In this document: piece by piece, positions 13,101 to 25,424 of the stretch | How the letters are laid out: every line of letters begins with the position of its first letter | Numbering within the stretch: position 1 is the first letter of the stretch | NCBI GenBank assembly: GCA_013397455.1 | Contig: VYZB01000016.1 | Span: 496,001-560,000, forward strand | Source: Crotophaga sulcirostris | Lineage: Eukaryota; Chordata; Aves; Cuculiformes; Crotophagidae | Reading direction: 5' to 3' | Length of the DNA: 64,000 nucleotides | Made by a program: the position numbers and the translations under genes | Notes under the pieces: generated by a model | What the model saw: the letters and a program-made list of their open reading frames with translations, nothing else | Databases searched by the model: none | What the model was told of the DNA's origin: nothing

Positions 13101-16049
13101 CCTGAACTTGGGTAGCACACACATACTTGTTAAAGACTTTGCCTGTCAGAAGTTCTTGAATAGTGAGAGATGCTTACTGAATGCATCTGCCTATCCTTTG
13201 GCTTTTATACCAGGTCCCAGGATTCAGCAGCAGGAGGCTGGTATTGCGCTGAGGGGCTGAAGGCTTGTCTCATCACTGTGAGAAAGTTCTCCCGCCCTGC
13301 AAGTAGCAGGGAGAAGGCTGTGACACCAGAAGCTTTAAAAAGGTCTGGCTTTTTCTCACTCTGTGTAGTGTGTTTAGACGCTGATGCTGTCGCTGCTGTT
13401 CTCCACGTGCCACGGGGCAGGATGAAACACTGGCCTTCATAATGAAGATTATTGCAAATACTTGAATGGAGAGATTCATTTAACTTTACCCAGATAATTG
13501 ACCACACAACTGGAATACCTAGTATCAAAGTTGGAGCCTGGTGAGCAACTTCTGTAATATAAGTCCTTTTTTTGAGGGAGAGAAAAGAATGACAAAGTGG
13601 CAGTAGCAGGAAAGGAAGGATCTGGTGAAAGCTATGAATGGTCAGAGAGGATGCCATTATCAGATGAAACAATTTCTAGGAGGCCTACAATGAACCATTT
13701 TAATTTTTTCAACAACAACTAGAGCTGTGCAGCCACTCATAAAAATGTAAAATCTCTTTATTTAAGATAATTGCGTGCATTTTAGATGTACTATATGCAC
13801 TTACTCTTTTAGAGAGTGAGTTATTGATCACTCCTGCCTAAGTTAATAGTGTATCTCTGGATTGCAAAGCAATAACTACTTGTTTCATTAACTTCTGTAG
13901 GTATTACAAGGCAAATTATGCCTAACAGTCTTAAATCCAGATTCTTGAACGTAGGGAATTTTTAAGTTAACTTGACTAATACACTTTCTGAATAACAACT
14001 TTGTGTTGTTCTGCTGTGTACGGGGCAGTAACAGTCAATGTTTACAACCTGTATAATACACACAAATAACTTTTCAATGCCCACCTACCTCTGTCTCATC
14101 AAGCTGATATGGAAACAACCGTTAACTCCAAGAACTGTAACTTCACCTAATAGTCTACAGCCTGAGGCTGATGAATTCGAGAGGCTGGGCAGAAAAAAAG
14201 TGGTGAAAATTTAGTAGCCTAGTGGACTACTAGATTGTACATGATGGGGAATGGTGGGGTTGGAGAGTTTTTTTGGTGTCTTCATATTGCCACCATCAGT
14301 TTGTACAATGTTTGAACTGGGTGATGAAGCACACAATGGGGTAATATTCCTTACGCAAAAGGACAAATACGCTATTGTATGCTATTACGTATGTATTCCT
14401 ATTGCTCTTTCAGTAACTGTACTCTGGTATCTTACTTAATATATGGCATCAGGAGGCCCATCACTGTTATAAACGCTTGTACAAATATAGTTCATCCATC
14501 AGCTCTGAATCCAGCTGCATGACCAAAATCCATGCAGAGCCTACCTACCTCAGGTGACACTGTTGCTGCATGTGCTTGTAAGACTCAGATACAGCCAGAA
14601 ACGTAGGCCACAATGAAAAAGATGTGAGTCCCTCTCCTATGGTGAAGTCCAGTATAATAGTAGGAGACCTTGATGGAAGAGCAAGGTGAATTGTGATGGC
14701 TTATGTTAACTTGGAATATTATTAATAGCACACCACCAGCCTGTGTGCATATTTTTTAACCTGTCAAAATGAATTATCTGTGAGTTCATCCTAAAACATT
14801 AAGCACCAGACAGTGCACCAGAATTGGCACTTCCACAACATTGGCTATGTAATATGATAAATCTATATGTACTTTTGCTGCAGGTGCACTCATCCTACAT
14901 CTAATAAAATCTGCTTTCCTTCTTCTAATGTGAGCTAAAACATAACTTCTAAAACACAGTATGCAGATGTGAGGCATGTTAATGCAGGTATCAGCTGATC
15001 CACAACTACACATTTGAAAGGCAGATAAATCTTAATTCAGGCAAAACTCATGGCTGATACTGATTTGACTATTTCTCAAATGAAATTTATAAAAAGAGTG
15101 TTTCAATATGTTTTTTTTAATGTGTTGGTATCAAGCATTTATGAACAGCATTTCCTGTTTTAGTAATCAACTCACACAGGAATGGAAAACAAGTATGTAA
15201 AAAATCTACATCTTATTAACATTTGTAATGTTGTGTAATTCTGAAGGTGTCAGTAGAAGCATTTAAATGAGGATTTTGACAAAAGCGCTGAACCAAATGC
15301 AGTGGAAAACCTTTTCATGTTTAAATAAATGAGATTGTATGGACACAATTGGAAAAGCTGAGGGTGGAGTTTAAAAACATACCTCGCCCACTACAAAAAT
15401 ATCTATGGTATTCTTGGCCTATGTTTTAAGTGCATTTTAATATATCTCCAATAACAGGTGTTTCTTGTTCTGCAAGTAATAAGTTGTCTTCTAGTACTTT
15501 ATCATCAGGTATGAAAAAAAAATCATCTGACTTTGTGCATACTAGATGAATGCATGTTTATTGAACATTGATTTGAAAAGTCACAATACTTTACCCTTGG
15601 GAGGCAAACATGGTACTTCCTGAGATACTGAGAAACTTGCATAATTGCACATAAATTTAGCATTGCTAATTTATGCTTTATTTTTAGTGCTGTGATTCTG
15701 TGCAGCACTATTGTGATATTCAGAACATGAAAGCAGTGTACCCTTAGTTCAGTAAGTGCGCTGGATTATTTTTTTATTTGTCACCAGTTGTGTATCCATT
15801 GCTTTAAAGTGGCAGCTCATCTTGATTTAGGCAGCTCCCCAAGCTGGTGATTGTATTTTCAAACCGTTTATGTAATTCTGGTAATGACCAGGGAAGACTG
15901 TAAACTACAAAAGTACACAAATACAACTCAGCCCCTTAACTTCTCCTGAGCTATAGCAGGTTTTTAGGTGACTTTCTTATTTATTTTTGCAGCTCTCCTC
16001 TATTTTCTGGTCTTAATTTGATTAAACACCGTGTATACTCCTTCGGCGG
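10123..16049. other. Intergenic sequence, no gene recognised
   Basis: AT-rich sequence without a supportable exon. The longest open frame (13205-13672, minus, 155 codons) has no recognisable domain and biased, low-complexity hydrophobic stretches. I treat it as chance. No repeat family was recognised with confidence. Confidence 0.55.
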
Positions 16050-16769
16050 TGTCACGGTTTTAGCCCTGATGCAGCTAAAATTTTAGCTAAACTCATGCAG
16101 TTGGACTCCCAAATTCCATCCCCCCAACCCCAGGGGAAGGGAGAGGAAAATGAGAGGAAAGAGGCTTGCAGATTGGAAACTAAAGCTACAGCTTTAATGA
16201 AACAGTGGTAATAATAATAACTAAAATAATTAGAAAGTAATGAAAACATGTACAAATATCTGAGATTGCATCCCCACCCCACCCCCCAATGATGATACCT
16301 CACCACAACTGCTGTGGAGCAGACACAGGGAAGGAGTCCACAGCTAGGAGGGCGTTGAACTCAGGAACTGGATTCAGGGATGCACGGGTCTGGGGTGAGG
16401 AACAATCTGACAAACGAGGTCCTCGCTGGACGTTGGTAATGACAGAAGAGAGCGAGACCCTCGTGATCTCTCAGTTTTATACCGAGTATGACGTATATGG
16501 GATGGAATATTCTTGTTTGTCAGTTTGGGGTCACCTGTCCTGTCCACCCCTCCCTACAGATGCGGCCATTTTTCGCTAGCTCAATGATGGCCTTGGTTAC
16601 CAGGGGAATAATTATAAACATTGGCCTTTCTGCAGACCAGTGTTCCATGTTTTCACTGCTAGAGAGAAACTGTCTGAAAAACATGCACTTAGTGTTTCAG
16701 AAAATGCAGTTACTTTAGACTAAGGCCAAGCCAGAGTCAGAGTCACCCCAATTAACTCAAACTATAACA
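16050..16769 (-). mobile_element. Solo LTR of an avian ERVL-type endogenous retrovirus
   Basis: A 720-base unit starts with TG and ends with CA on both strands' convention (TGTCACGG at 16050, ATAACA at 16769). It has the order of landmarks I know from widespread avian ERVL-type LTRs. These are the terminal 'tgtcacggttttagcc' block, an A-rich segment with 'taataataataactaaaata', a middle C-rich patch, and the block 'gtatgacgtatatgggatgg' followed by 'aatattc'. These blocks read as reverse complement of the promoter half, so the element is on the minus strand. On that strand a TATAAA box lies at 16481-16476 and a candidate ATTAAA polyadenylation signal at 16198-16193. No internal gag/pol sequence adjoins it, so it is a solo LTR. 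Flanks (GGCGG before, GGCAT after) are only a partial match for a 5-bp target duplication. Subfamily is not determined. Confidence 0.82.
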
Positions 16770-19700
16770 GGCATAGAAAAAAAAATGTGATTCTTTTGAA
16801 TAGCAACATCAAATTTAGAGTTGAGAATGCCACGGTCGATAACTTTTATCCTAAAAGCAATGGGAGGTGAAATCTTGGATCTATTTAAATCAGTGGCAAC
16901 ACTCCACTAATTTCAAGCAAAGTTATTCACCCCTGCTAAATACTTTATACCTTAAGGGCTCTATAAGTTGTTGCATAAACAAACCACCTATTTGCCTTTA
17001 GAAAAGGGAAATTCCTCACCTAAGGTAAAAACCTTTGCTGCCAGGCTTCTCTGGGAGAAGCTGACAAAGGTAATCTAGCAGTTATGGAATATTCTGGGAT
17101 TAGTTAGACGTGCCCTAGATACATGGCAGACAACACCAAAGCTGACCTAAATGTTGCAAGGAACAGTGCCTCTCTCTCCTCCTTTCAGTTAATCAACCCT
17201 GACACCAAAGGCTTAGCAGGGCAAGTTTGAAGAGAGCTTTTGGATCTAAGCCTAAAAGAGAGGCAAACTGTTACATTAATTTTTATTGCTATTATAAATC
17301 TGCTTATTTAAATGTAAAATGTATGGAAAGTGTGTTTTGGCTTCCTGCATCTTGTAGGTTAATAAGAAGTCAACCAGGTTTTTCAAGTAGTTAGCCAAAA
17401 GTCTACAAAAGCCCTGCTGTGGATCACCATGCTCTATCAGAAAATGAAGTTTTCCTATTGCTTCTACTTTGTCCCAAAGCACTATTTCAGGAAAAACAAA
17501 CAAATAATAAATTATATCATTTTCAGTTATATTCCAATATGTCAAAATGGTGGATATTAAATGAGGAATGGAAACAACTTCCCTTTGGCCTGTGGTTTAC
17601 CTGAGCAACTTTCATTATTGAAAAGGACAGGGAATGGGAATAAGAATAAATCAATAAGAATAAATTCTTCAATTTAATTTGAAATAATATTAATTGGAAG
17701 TCTTCTGCTCTATAAGTACACTTTTCAAATTGCAACCAGTAAATAAATCGTGTTATTATTTTTTTAAGGAAAAAAACCCTATTAATTAATCTTTTCCCAC
17801 TTACTCTGAACAATCCAAATGAATTCTAAACTTATAGAGTGTCCCTGAGTTGCTTAAACTACTCAGAACAAAGATTTAGTTAAGCCAGTATTAAAATAAG
17901 AATGCGGTCGAGAGATCTGCTTCCTGCTAATTGCATGCACCTGGGAATTCTAGAAACTTTTTGGTTTAATTGGAATACTCAGCCAACTAGTTTTTAAGTC
18001 ATTGCCGTTATACGTTACCTGAGAAGGCTGAATGGCAGTGAACTGAGAGATCTGGAAACCCACAGTATTTGAAGATGGATGAGATCCTGCTATTGTCACT
18101 TTTACTTGTCACAGGTGACTAAAAACCTACAGAGTTCAGCTTGCCAAGATGATGACTTTATTACAGTTTATCACCTTTATTTCAAAGTCTTTTTGACAGG
18201 TCTAGGAATTTTTTCTCTTAAATTGTTTAAGTGGGGGGGGGGGGGAGGTTGGTTTAACTGTCATTTTGGGAAAAGGATGGAAAACATACTCAAAAAAAAC
18301 GAATGGAAAGAAGTATCTATATCGATATCTGAGCTAAAACTGTACAAGTCGGAAATTGTTTAATTCATATCAAGTAAGGATACCTGTATGTAGCTTTGGA
18401 CCTGCGAAAAGGGAGGAACTTCCACAAAATTATGCATCTGCATGTTGTACTAAAGCCCTTATGAAATCTACTTCATTTCAATTATATTTAGTACAAGACT
18501 TGAATGTGTGCAGTGTTATAACCCAACAGCTGCTATTGCCTGTAATTCCACAAGCAATTCCCACAAAACATGCGTTTTATAGCAGAATAATTTCACTGAA
18601 TTACTAATTAATACAACTTGGTGTCAGATGATAAATAATAGAAATAATCTACTGTTTTAAGAATTTTTCTCCAAATAGCAGCTTGGTAAGAAAATTGGCT
18701 GCTCAGCACCCTCGCATGGGTTCTCAACCACTGGTAACATCAAACCTACAGCTTATGCAATCCGCAAAGAAGTAAGAAAACTCAGAACTGTCGAGTAATG
18801 ATTTTATGATTCATTACTGCCAGAACTCTCAACTTCCAGTTATTAATTTGTGATGAAGCCTCTGTACTGCAAACTTTAAATGACTAATGGCTATAGTTTT
18901 GCTGTCATTTTCTGGTGCAGACACCTTCCCCATTTCCCAAGCATCCAGGGGACCCCAGTTTGAAAAACAAGAGTCCAGCCAATCTCTGTGATGTTATTCA
19001 GTTTCTATTATTTCAATGTTAATGTATAAAACTATATACTGGGATGGACTTTTACAGTAATTATTAATTGACCTTTTACGTGTTTATGATAAATTAGGCA
19101 GACTACGCTTTCTGAAATACTACTTTGCTCACCTACCCTATGACTAAGGAACAACAAAAGATACTTGGTTTAGCGACTAGTAACTGTTGGACGCCCACAC
19201 TTTTCTACATAACAGCTTTCAAGCGTTGTTTTTCATTTGTCTGTGAAGCTTCATAGGGCTTTATCTTGTTCAGCTTTGACACACTGGCTTTACTGAATTT
19301 ATCCAACGCTTTAACAAATGTTTACTATCTTCAGTAGTTAGTTTTTGTTTAATTTTTAACAACTTAACAGAAAATATCCTGAAGAAAAAGCTGTCAAACC
19401 TACTGAAGATTTATAGCTGACATAGCAGGTGTGATACTGAATCGATTACCAGTTATTTGTTAGACTATCAACAGTTTATCACTAAATAGTAAAAGTCTAC
19501 AGAAATATGAAAATCTAATTACTTTATAGTCGTAAAGTGTTCAATTTTGTACCTCAAGTGTACTGTGGATCTTGTTCAGACTGACAATTTCATCAAATTA
19601 ACTCCACTAATTTCCTATATTTTAAGTGTTTTTTAGAAAAGTAAATCAGCATCTGAAATGTGGGTGTTTACACCATTTGCTTTTTCAGCATAACAGAAAT

Positions 19701-21870
19701 TGCAGGAACCTATTTCAAATTTCTCTGCCCTAGATTCAGGAAATGATGCAAGTTAATTTCTGTTCAAAGTGCTCAGAAATATGACACCTTGGAAAAGGAT
19801 ATTTTCTGGACCTGAGATATATGACTACTTGCACTTACATCTGGCTTAAAATACAGGTAAGGTTTCCTTTAAAAAGCCACTGAAATATAAATATTGGCTT
19901 TATTTTTTAAATGGCAAAGCCATGCTTAGATCATTCTGATTCTCTTTAAAATGAAACACCCATGTAGCAGACCATCCCATCCACTATTTTAATGAGATCT
20001 AAATCTGTCAAGGATTGTCGCCACTCAGCACAGTGTGGATATTTTGAGAACCTGCAAATCCAAAAAAGGTTAATTTCCTTAGACAAAAGCTATATTAATA
20101 ATACAGCATCGTTCATAAACCTTAATTGGTACTCAATACCAGAAAGTGCAGCTGAAAAGTAAGATAGACATTTTTTGTATTCCAGTCTTCAGAACATAGG
20201 TAGAATCCAGAACCAGTACCAAATAACGAGCTTTCTTGCTGTTCTTGTGTGGGAAAAGTGAAGAGGAGCTAGAGGTAATATTTCAGGAGGAAAACCAGTT
20301 TAGTAGGCATGACAGGAGTATGGGGGCTAAATGTAATGACAGGAACTTCATAACATGTTCTTCATAAAAGTGACAGGAAAAGCAAAGAAGGCAAACTGCT
20401 CTTTACCAAAAGCATCCATTCAAATTGTGAAATACTGAAGGATAATTTTTGGTAAAACATGCATTGATAAACCTCTGGCTTCAAAAAAGAAGGATAAATG
20501 AGAATTACAGGAAGAATGCTACTAAAGACTAGCGATCATGAACACAAAACAATGAAGATGAAGCACATCTCAGTCTCATTTGCAAAAGCATGTATTAAGT
20601 ATTAGAGAGCCACTTACTTGATTTAAGTACATTTAAAACAATCACAGAAATTAAGAAGAATTTAAAATCCTGCACTTCAGTTCCTTTTTATCAACTCTGA
20701 AGTTAAATACAAATACATTGGAAATATTTAGCATATACCTTTATCTGCATCATAGTGTATTCCAAACTCTGCTCTTCTGGCTTATTCCAAGCAGCGACCA
20801 CCTCATTAATTCAGGATCTCTCTGCAAATCCCTCAATGCTGGAGACAGTGTCAGAAGGCAGTATGAGCTTGTTTAATAGAAGGTAAGGTAGATCTGGCCA
20901 GGCTCTCCAGCTATGCCTTCAGTTTCTACCTTCTTAGGTGCAAACTCAGGAAAAAGTGTCTTGGATTCCACCTGGACACCCCAGAATTTCAATATGCAGC
21001 ACTAATGGATCTGCTGTAGTGCTAATACACTTCATGAGCTTTCCATAAGTGTTAATGGCCAGCTCTCCTTAGATCCAAAGTAGCAATGTGGAAACCTGCA
21101 TAAGCTCTGTTCAGAGATGACCACTTAAATGCAAATAACTTGAGAAATGCTGACAGTGGAGTAGGAAAGATCAGAAGGGATAGGAAAAGGCATTGCATGG
21201 AGCTGGAAGATTTCACCGGAGCAGAGGCGTTACATTTGTTGAGGGTATTCATTTTAGGAAAGCAAGTTACTGTCTGCCAGATGGCATTTTCCAGCCCTTA
21301 CTTCTTTAATCAAAGCATGGCCAATTTTGCTGTTACATGAAGTATATCATGTAGTGAAACACTGGACTGAATGAAGTGTAGGTAGTCAATTCCAGAAACT
21401 TCTAAAGAAAGTGAAATTGCTTGAGGTCTACAATCCATCGCTAATTTCAAAGAATCTATTTACATGCAAAAAACCTATCTGTGTTTTGTGCTCAGTGCAC
21501 TCAGTAGAAAGTTGTTTGTCTCTAACTAACTGCAGATTTTACAAAGAAAACCTATATGCTGTCAGAAAAAAAACTGCAGATGAACAAAATGGGGGATTTT
21601 AAGTACAGTGAAGCCTTTACAGCAGCTTGTGTTACAGAGCTTTGTGCAACATGATTTTCATCTTGATAGGTACAAAAGCTTGTAAGACTTTCCTTTCCAA
21701 CACTGCTAATGAACAAGCAAGCCAAGTATCTTGTGGCCAAATATTCAGGACAAGAGTTAAGAGATATATCCAGGTCCTGACGTTACTCCAGTGGAGCAAT
21801 GGCATGAGATTTTGATATTTGCTAGTGACGCAGCTCCAGACACTACCCCCCAAATCCCCAGCAGTAAGGC
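16770..21870. other. Intergenic sequence, no gene recognised
   Basis: Nothing codes convincingly. The stretch holds a G13 homopolymer (listed separately) and otherwise unremarkable AT-rich DNA. A region near 18715-18975 has weak hAT-transposon-like ends, discussed under rejected items. Confidence 0.55.
18233..18245. repeat. G13 homopolymer
   Basis: Thirteen consecutive G residues. Runs like this are unstable and error-prone in sequencing, so the exact length should not be trusted. The reading frame that crosses it is not a gene. Confidence 0.9.
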
Positions 21871-21960
21871 AACTGCATGGCTTAGCGGATTAGTAATCAG
21901 ATACTTCACCTCCAGGTCATCATAGGTCTCTGGTTCAAGAGCAACAAGGCTTTGTAATGA
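21871..21960 (+). repeat. Possible tRNA-derived SINE remnant
   Basis: A good RNA polymerase III box A (TGGCTTAGCGG, 21878-21888) is followed 54 bases later by a box B-like sequence (GGTTCAAGAGC, 21932-21942), the spacing expected of a tRNA or tRNA-derived SINE head. The segment does not fold into an obvious tRNA cloverleaf, and box B is imperfect at its 3' end. An old SINE fragment is therefore likelier than a functional tRNA. Family is unassigned. Chance co-occurrence is possible. Confidence 0.3.
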
Positions 21961-22140
21961 CTTAAACACCACTGGATATTTATTTGGAGGCAGATGAAGA
22001 AGTGAACATATGAGCAAGCAGTAGACACGTCCACATATAGATACAAACATTATGACAGTTGCCAGTCTGTTAGAAATGTCTGAATGACAGAATAGCAGTC
22101 TAACAGAGGTTGATTTACTCCCTAATAACAGTCAGGATTG

Positions 22141-22215
22141 TGTCATGGTTTAGTGCTGCTGGGTAGTAAACGCATCATGGTTTGTACAGTATTCTGCAAC
22201 AATTCTGCAACAATT
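22141..22215 (-). mobile_element. Possible ERVL-type LTR edge fragment
   Basis: The first ~40 bases ('tgtcatggtttagtgctgct' onward) resemble the terminal block of a second class of avian ERVL-like LTRs. In antisense reading these end in TGTCATGGTTTAG followed by a GC-rich block and a 'TAA-GCAC' motif. The rest of an LTR is not recognisable downstream, so this would be a heavily deleted remnant. An exact 11-bp tandem pair (ATTCTGCAACA) follows at 22191-22212. Confidence 0.33.
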
Positions 22216-24160
22216 CATGTTTAACTCTCATCCTCTCTCTCTGCAGGTCGTAAAAGACTTTAAAAAGTGGTTTTGAATGTTACTGGAGGCAATCCAAAGC
22301 CAACTTTAATTTGAATTTCCTGTCTTGGCTACTGCAAATTCAGCAGGAGTGAAAATATGTTCTGCAGGTCTTTTTAGGCACTTTACTACAAAGAACTGCA
22401 GAGTGCAGAATTTTAAAATTCAGTGTGTCCTTAATGAGGATAAAACTGAAAAAAACTACTCCCAATGTCAGTATTAACCTGGCACTTCTGGAGTCAGAAT
22501 GTATGGCCTGCATATGAGGAAAAAAGGTGGATCGTGCTCCATGTTGTGGAGAGAGCAGGGCAGGCAGGTGTAATAGTAATACAGAAACACAATGCCTTCT
22601 CCAGTCTCCTGTCAGTGACAGTCCCAGAAGAGAGAGAGGCTGGCTGGCATGAGCACTGTGTCCAGTGGCCTGTACTGCTTCCCATCGGGCATCAAATACT
22701 TCTCTTCCAGGGGAAAAGGCAAGGGTTTTCAAAATACCCAGTACAGAAACTGTCCTCAAACAACTAATAGGGGAATTCACTGACTGGTATCTAAAACCAA
22801 AACACAACAAAACTCTTGGTCACTTTCCACCGTTCACCTCTCCTTGATAATCACGGGTGCATGGTTGACCCATGGGTTTCTGCAGACTGTAAGCCTCCAC
22901 TTAAAAAAAAAAAAATTAAAAAGTGAACAGACTTAGAAATGTGAATTCCTGTAGTATCCACTCACACACAGAGGCCTCTGTCCTTGTCACTCCCAGCTTT
23001 GACAAGCAGCAGCAGAGCAGTATCACATCACACAACTGCAGCCAGTTTTACAGGACCCTCTGTGCAGTGCCAAGAGTAATTTATTTTTTCTGTTCACTCT
23101 TCTTGAGTGTGCTCAGAGCACCAGCACAGGACAGTAAAAACAGACACCAAAATGGAGAATAAAACAAGAGGAAAGAACACCTGCTGCTGCAGTAAGGTCT
23201 CCATAAAGCAGCGAAGAATCAGGCGCAACATTGCCACAACTCTTTGGCAGCTTACAGAGGTTCACAGTTTGTAGTCCCAACCTGCCTTTTCCTACCAGGC
23301 TCAGCAAGCCAAGAGCTCTGTTCAGAGCTGGGCACAACTCTATACCTTTCCCAGCAAAAAAAAAACCAGTCCCTTTCTAGCCCTGTGCAGGTGCTATCTA
23401 CCTGAAAACAGTCGCGCAAACCTTTGTGTTGGGATGTTTGTGTGGTTACTGCAACTGCAAACAGGGAAGGGGCTTTGGGGGAAGCACCTCTAGGGCCCCA
23501 TGGAAGCCACAGGGCAGTGCAAACACTCATAAGGATTAGAGCTTTTGCCCACACTTTAAACATTGTCTACGTCTCATACTGCCATCTTACAGAATGGGGG
23601 GGATCACATGGTGCTATGGCAGAAGTCGGATGAATAAACAAAGACTTCGGTGTCTGGGTGTGTCCAGCTACAAAGGTCACTTAGGTGTGGGGATTTTTTT
23701 TCCTTCAAAGGGATCCTGTTCAGGGTGCAAGATCCTGTTTTGTTTCCACAGAGCTTATCATTGAAAGTTAACATTCAGAATCCTTGGATCTGATACCCTC
23801 CCAGTGCACAAAAGAGAACTGAAAAACACCAAAACAAGGGCATAGTACTGAATACACAGAAAAGGGGAAAGTATTGAAGTACTGTTCTTGCATCACTGTG
23901 CTCTGTGGAGTGCTCACATAGCCAGGTTTCTGTGTACGTGTGCATGTGTGAGACAGTCCTTCAAAGGAGGAAATCGGATGCCTAACTTTCAGTGCAGAAA
24001 ATTAGTAACAAAACACACATAAACTGAGGGCTGATAAGATCTCTGCAATCTCACACTTAATCTGCTATCCTCAGGAAAAATCGGTTGACTTTACAGCCTA
24101 TCCCGAATGGGGCTGTGTTCCCCTAGTCCTGTGGCAATTCATCACTGAAGTTAAACATAT
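22216..24160. other. Upstream region of the GC-rich island, no gene recognised
   Basis: Two minus-strand frames here exceed 100 codons (22340-22810, 23252-23563), but neither shows a recognisable domain, signal peptide plus fold, or conserved pattern. Base composition rises gradually toward the island. Divergent non-coding transcripts near a CpG promoter are common in vertebrates, but nothing in this sequence proves one. Confidence 0.5.
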
Positions 24161-24428
24161 CACAGAGTCACGGCATCACAGAATGGTTTGGGTTGGAAGG
24201 GACCTTAAAGATCATCCAGTTCCAGCCCCCCTGCCATGGGCAGGGACCCCTCCCACCAGCCCAGGCTGCTCCAGGCCCCATCCAGCCTGGCCTGGAACAC
24301 CTCCAGGGAGGGGGCACCCACAGCTTCCCTGGGCAACCTGTGCCAGGGCCTCACCGCCCTCAGCGTGAAGAATTTCTTCCTAATGTCTGATCTAAATCTT
24401 CCCCCTCCCAATCTAAACCCATTAACAG
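24161..24428 (-). mobile_element. CR1 LINE 3' end fragment, antisense
   Basis: This reads as the reverse complement of a CR1 3' end. The tail repeats ('cacagagtcacggcatcaca', then 'gaatgg') come first on the + strand, followed by 'tttgggttggaagggacctt', then the untranslated region through 'ccaggcctcaccgccctcag'-like sequence and 'gaagaatttcttcctaatgt', ending near 'aacccatta'. It is well preserved relative to the other CR1 copies in the window, suggesting a younger insertion. It abuts the GC-rich island directly. The small open frames inside it are not genes. Confidence 0.93.
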
Positions 24429-24650
24429 CGTTTGCACCTTAATTTCCACAAGCCCGTGCCTCGCGCGGAGTTGCCCACCCGGCTGCGAAAAGCCAAACCC
24501 CCCCCACTCGACCTCTTCCCATTCCCTCCCGCTCTCCAGGTGGGGGCCAGGAGCGGCACCCCCCGCCGCAATCCCGGAGCAGGTGCAGCGGCACCACCCG
24601 CCCGGTGTGCGCGGCGCCCCCGCCCCGGCGCGGGGCGGCCACGTGGAACG

Positions 24651-25350
24651 NNNNNNNNNNNNNNNNNNNNNNNNNNNNNNNNNNNNNNNNNNNNNNNNNN
24701 NNNNNNNNNNNNNNNNNNNNNNNNNNNNNNNNNNNNNNNNNNNNNNNNNNNNNNNNNNNNNNNNNNNNNNNNNNNNNNNNNNNNNNNNNNNNNNNNNNNN
24801 NNNNNNNNNNNNNNNNNNNNNNNNNNNNNNNNNNNNNNNNNNNNNNNNNNNNNNNNNNNNNNNNNNNNNNNNNNNNNNNNNNNNNNNNNNNNNNNNNNNN
24901 NNNNNNNNNNNNNNNNNNNNNNNNNNNNNNNNNNNNNNNNNNNNNNNNNNNNNNNNNNNNNNNNNNNNNNNNNNNNNNNNNNNNNNNNNNNNNNNNNNNN
25001 NNNNNNNNNNNNNNNNNNNNNNNNNNNNNNNNNNNNNNNNNNNNNNNNNNNNNNNNNNNNNNNNNNNNNNNNNNNNNNNNNNNNNNNNNNNNNNNNNNNN
25101 NNNNNNNNNNNNNNNNNNNNNNNNNNNNNNNNNNNNNNNNNNNNNNNNNNNNNNNNNNNNNNNNNNNNNNNNNNNNNNNNNNNNNNNNNNNNNNNNNNNN
25201 NNNNNNNNNNNNNNNNNNNNNNNNNNNNNNNNNNNNNNNNNNNNNNNNNNNNNNNNNNNNNNNNNNNNNNNNNNNNNNNNNNNNNNNNNNNNNNNNNNNN
25301 NNNNNNNNNNNNNNNNNNNNNNNNNNNNNNNNNNNNNNNNNNNNNNNNNN
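24651..25350. other. Assembly gap (700 N)
   Basis: Unknown bases. Open frames reported across this interval are artefacts of reading through N. The gap lies inside the GC-rich island and probably contains the transcription start, 5' UTR and exon 1 of GALNT7. None of the flanking sequence, in any frame, encodes the cytoplasmic tail and single transmembrane helix expected at the GALNT7 N terminus. Confidence 0.97.
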
Positions 25351-25424
25351 CCGCGCTGGGCCCGGGCGGGGGTCCGCTCCGCTCCAGCCCCCCCCGCCCG
25401 CCTCGGGAGCGCCCTGTGCTGGTG

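Noticed and set aside
13205..13672. 155-codon minus-strand open frame.
   Set aside because: No recognisable domain and no supporting splice or promoter context. A frame of this length is expected occasionally by chance in 64 kb of six-frame sequence.
16052..16579. Open frames inside the LTR.
   Set aside because: LTRs of this type are non-coding. The frames cross promoter and polyadenylation landmarks and have no retroviral protein similarity.
18715..18975. Possible hAT-type DNA transposon with inverted ends (GGGTTCTCAACC... and ...GGACCCCAGTTTGAAAAAC).
   Set aside because: The inverted ends agree only partly, no clear 8-bp target duplication is visible, and the interior is unrecognised. A repeat-library search would be needed to revive it.
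22340..22810. 156-codon minus-strand open frame.
   Set aside because: Overlaps other frames on both strands. No family resemblance, no conserved motif, and it sits in ordinary intergenic sequence.
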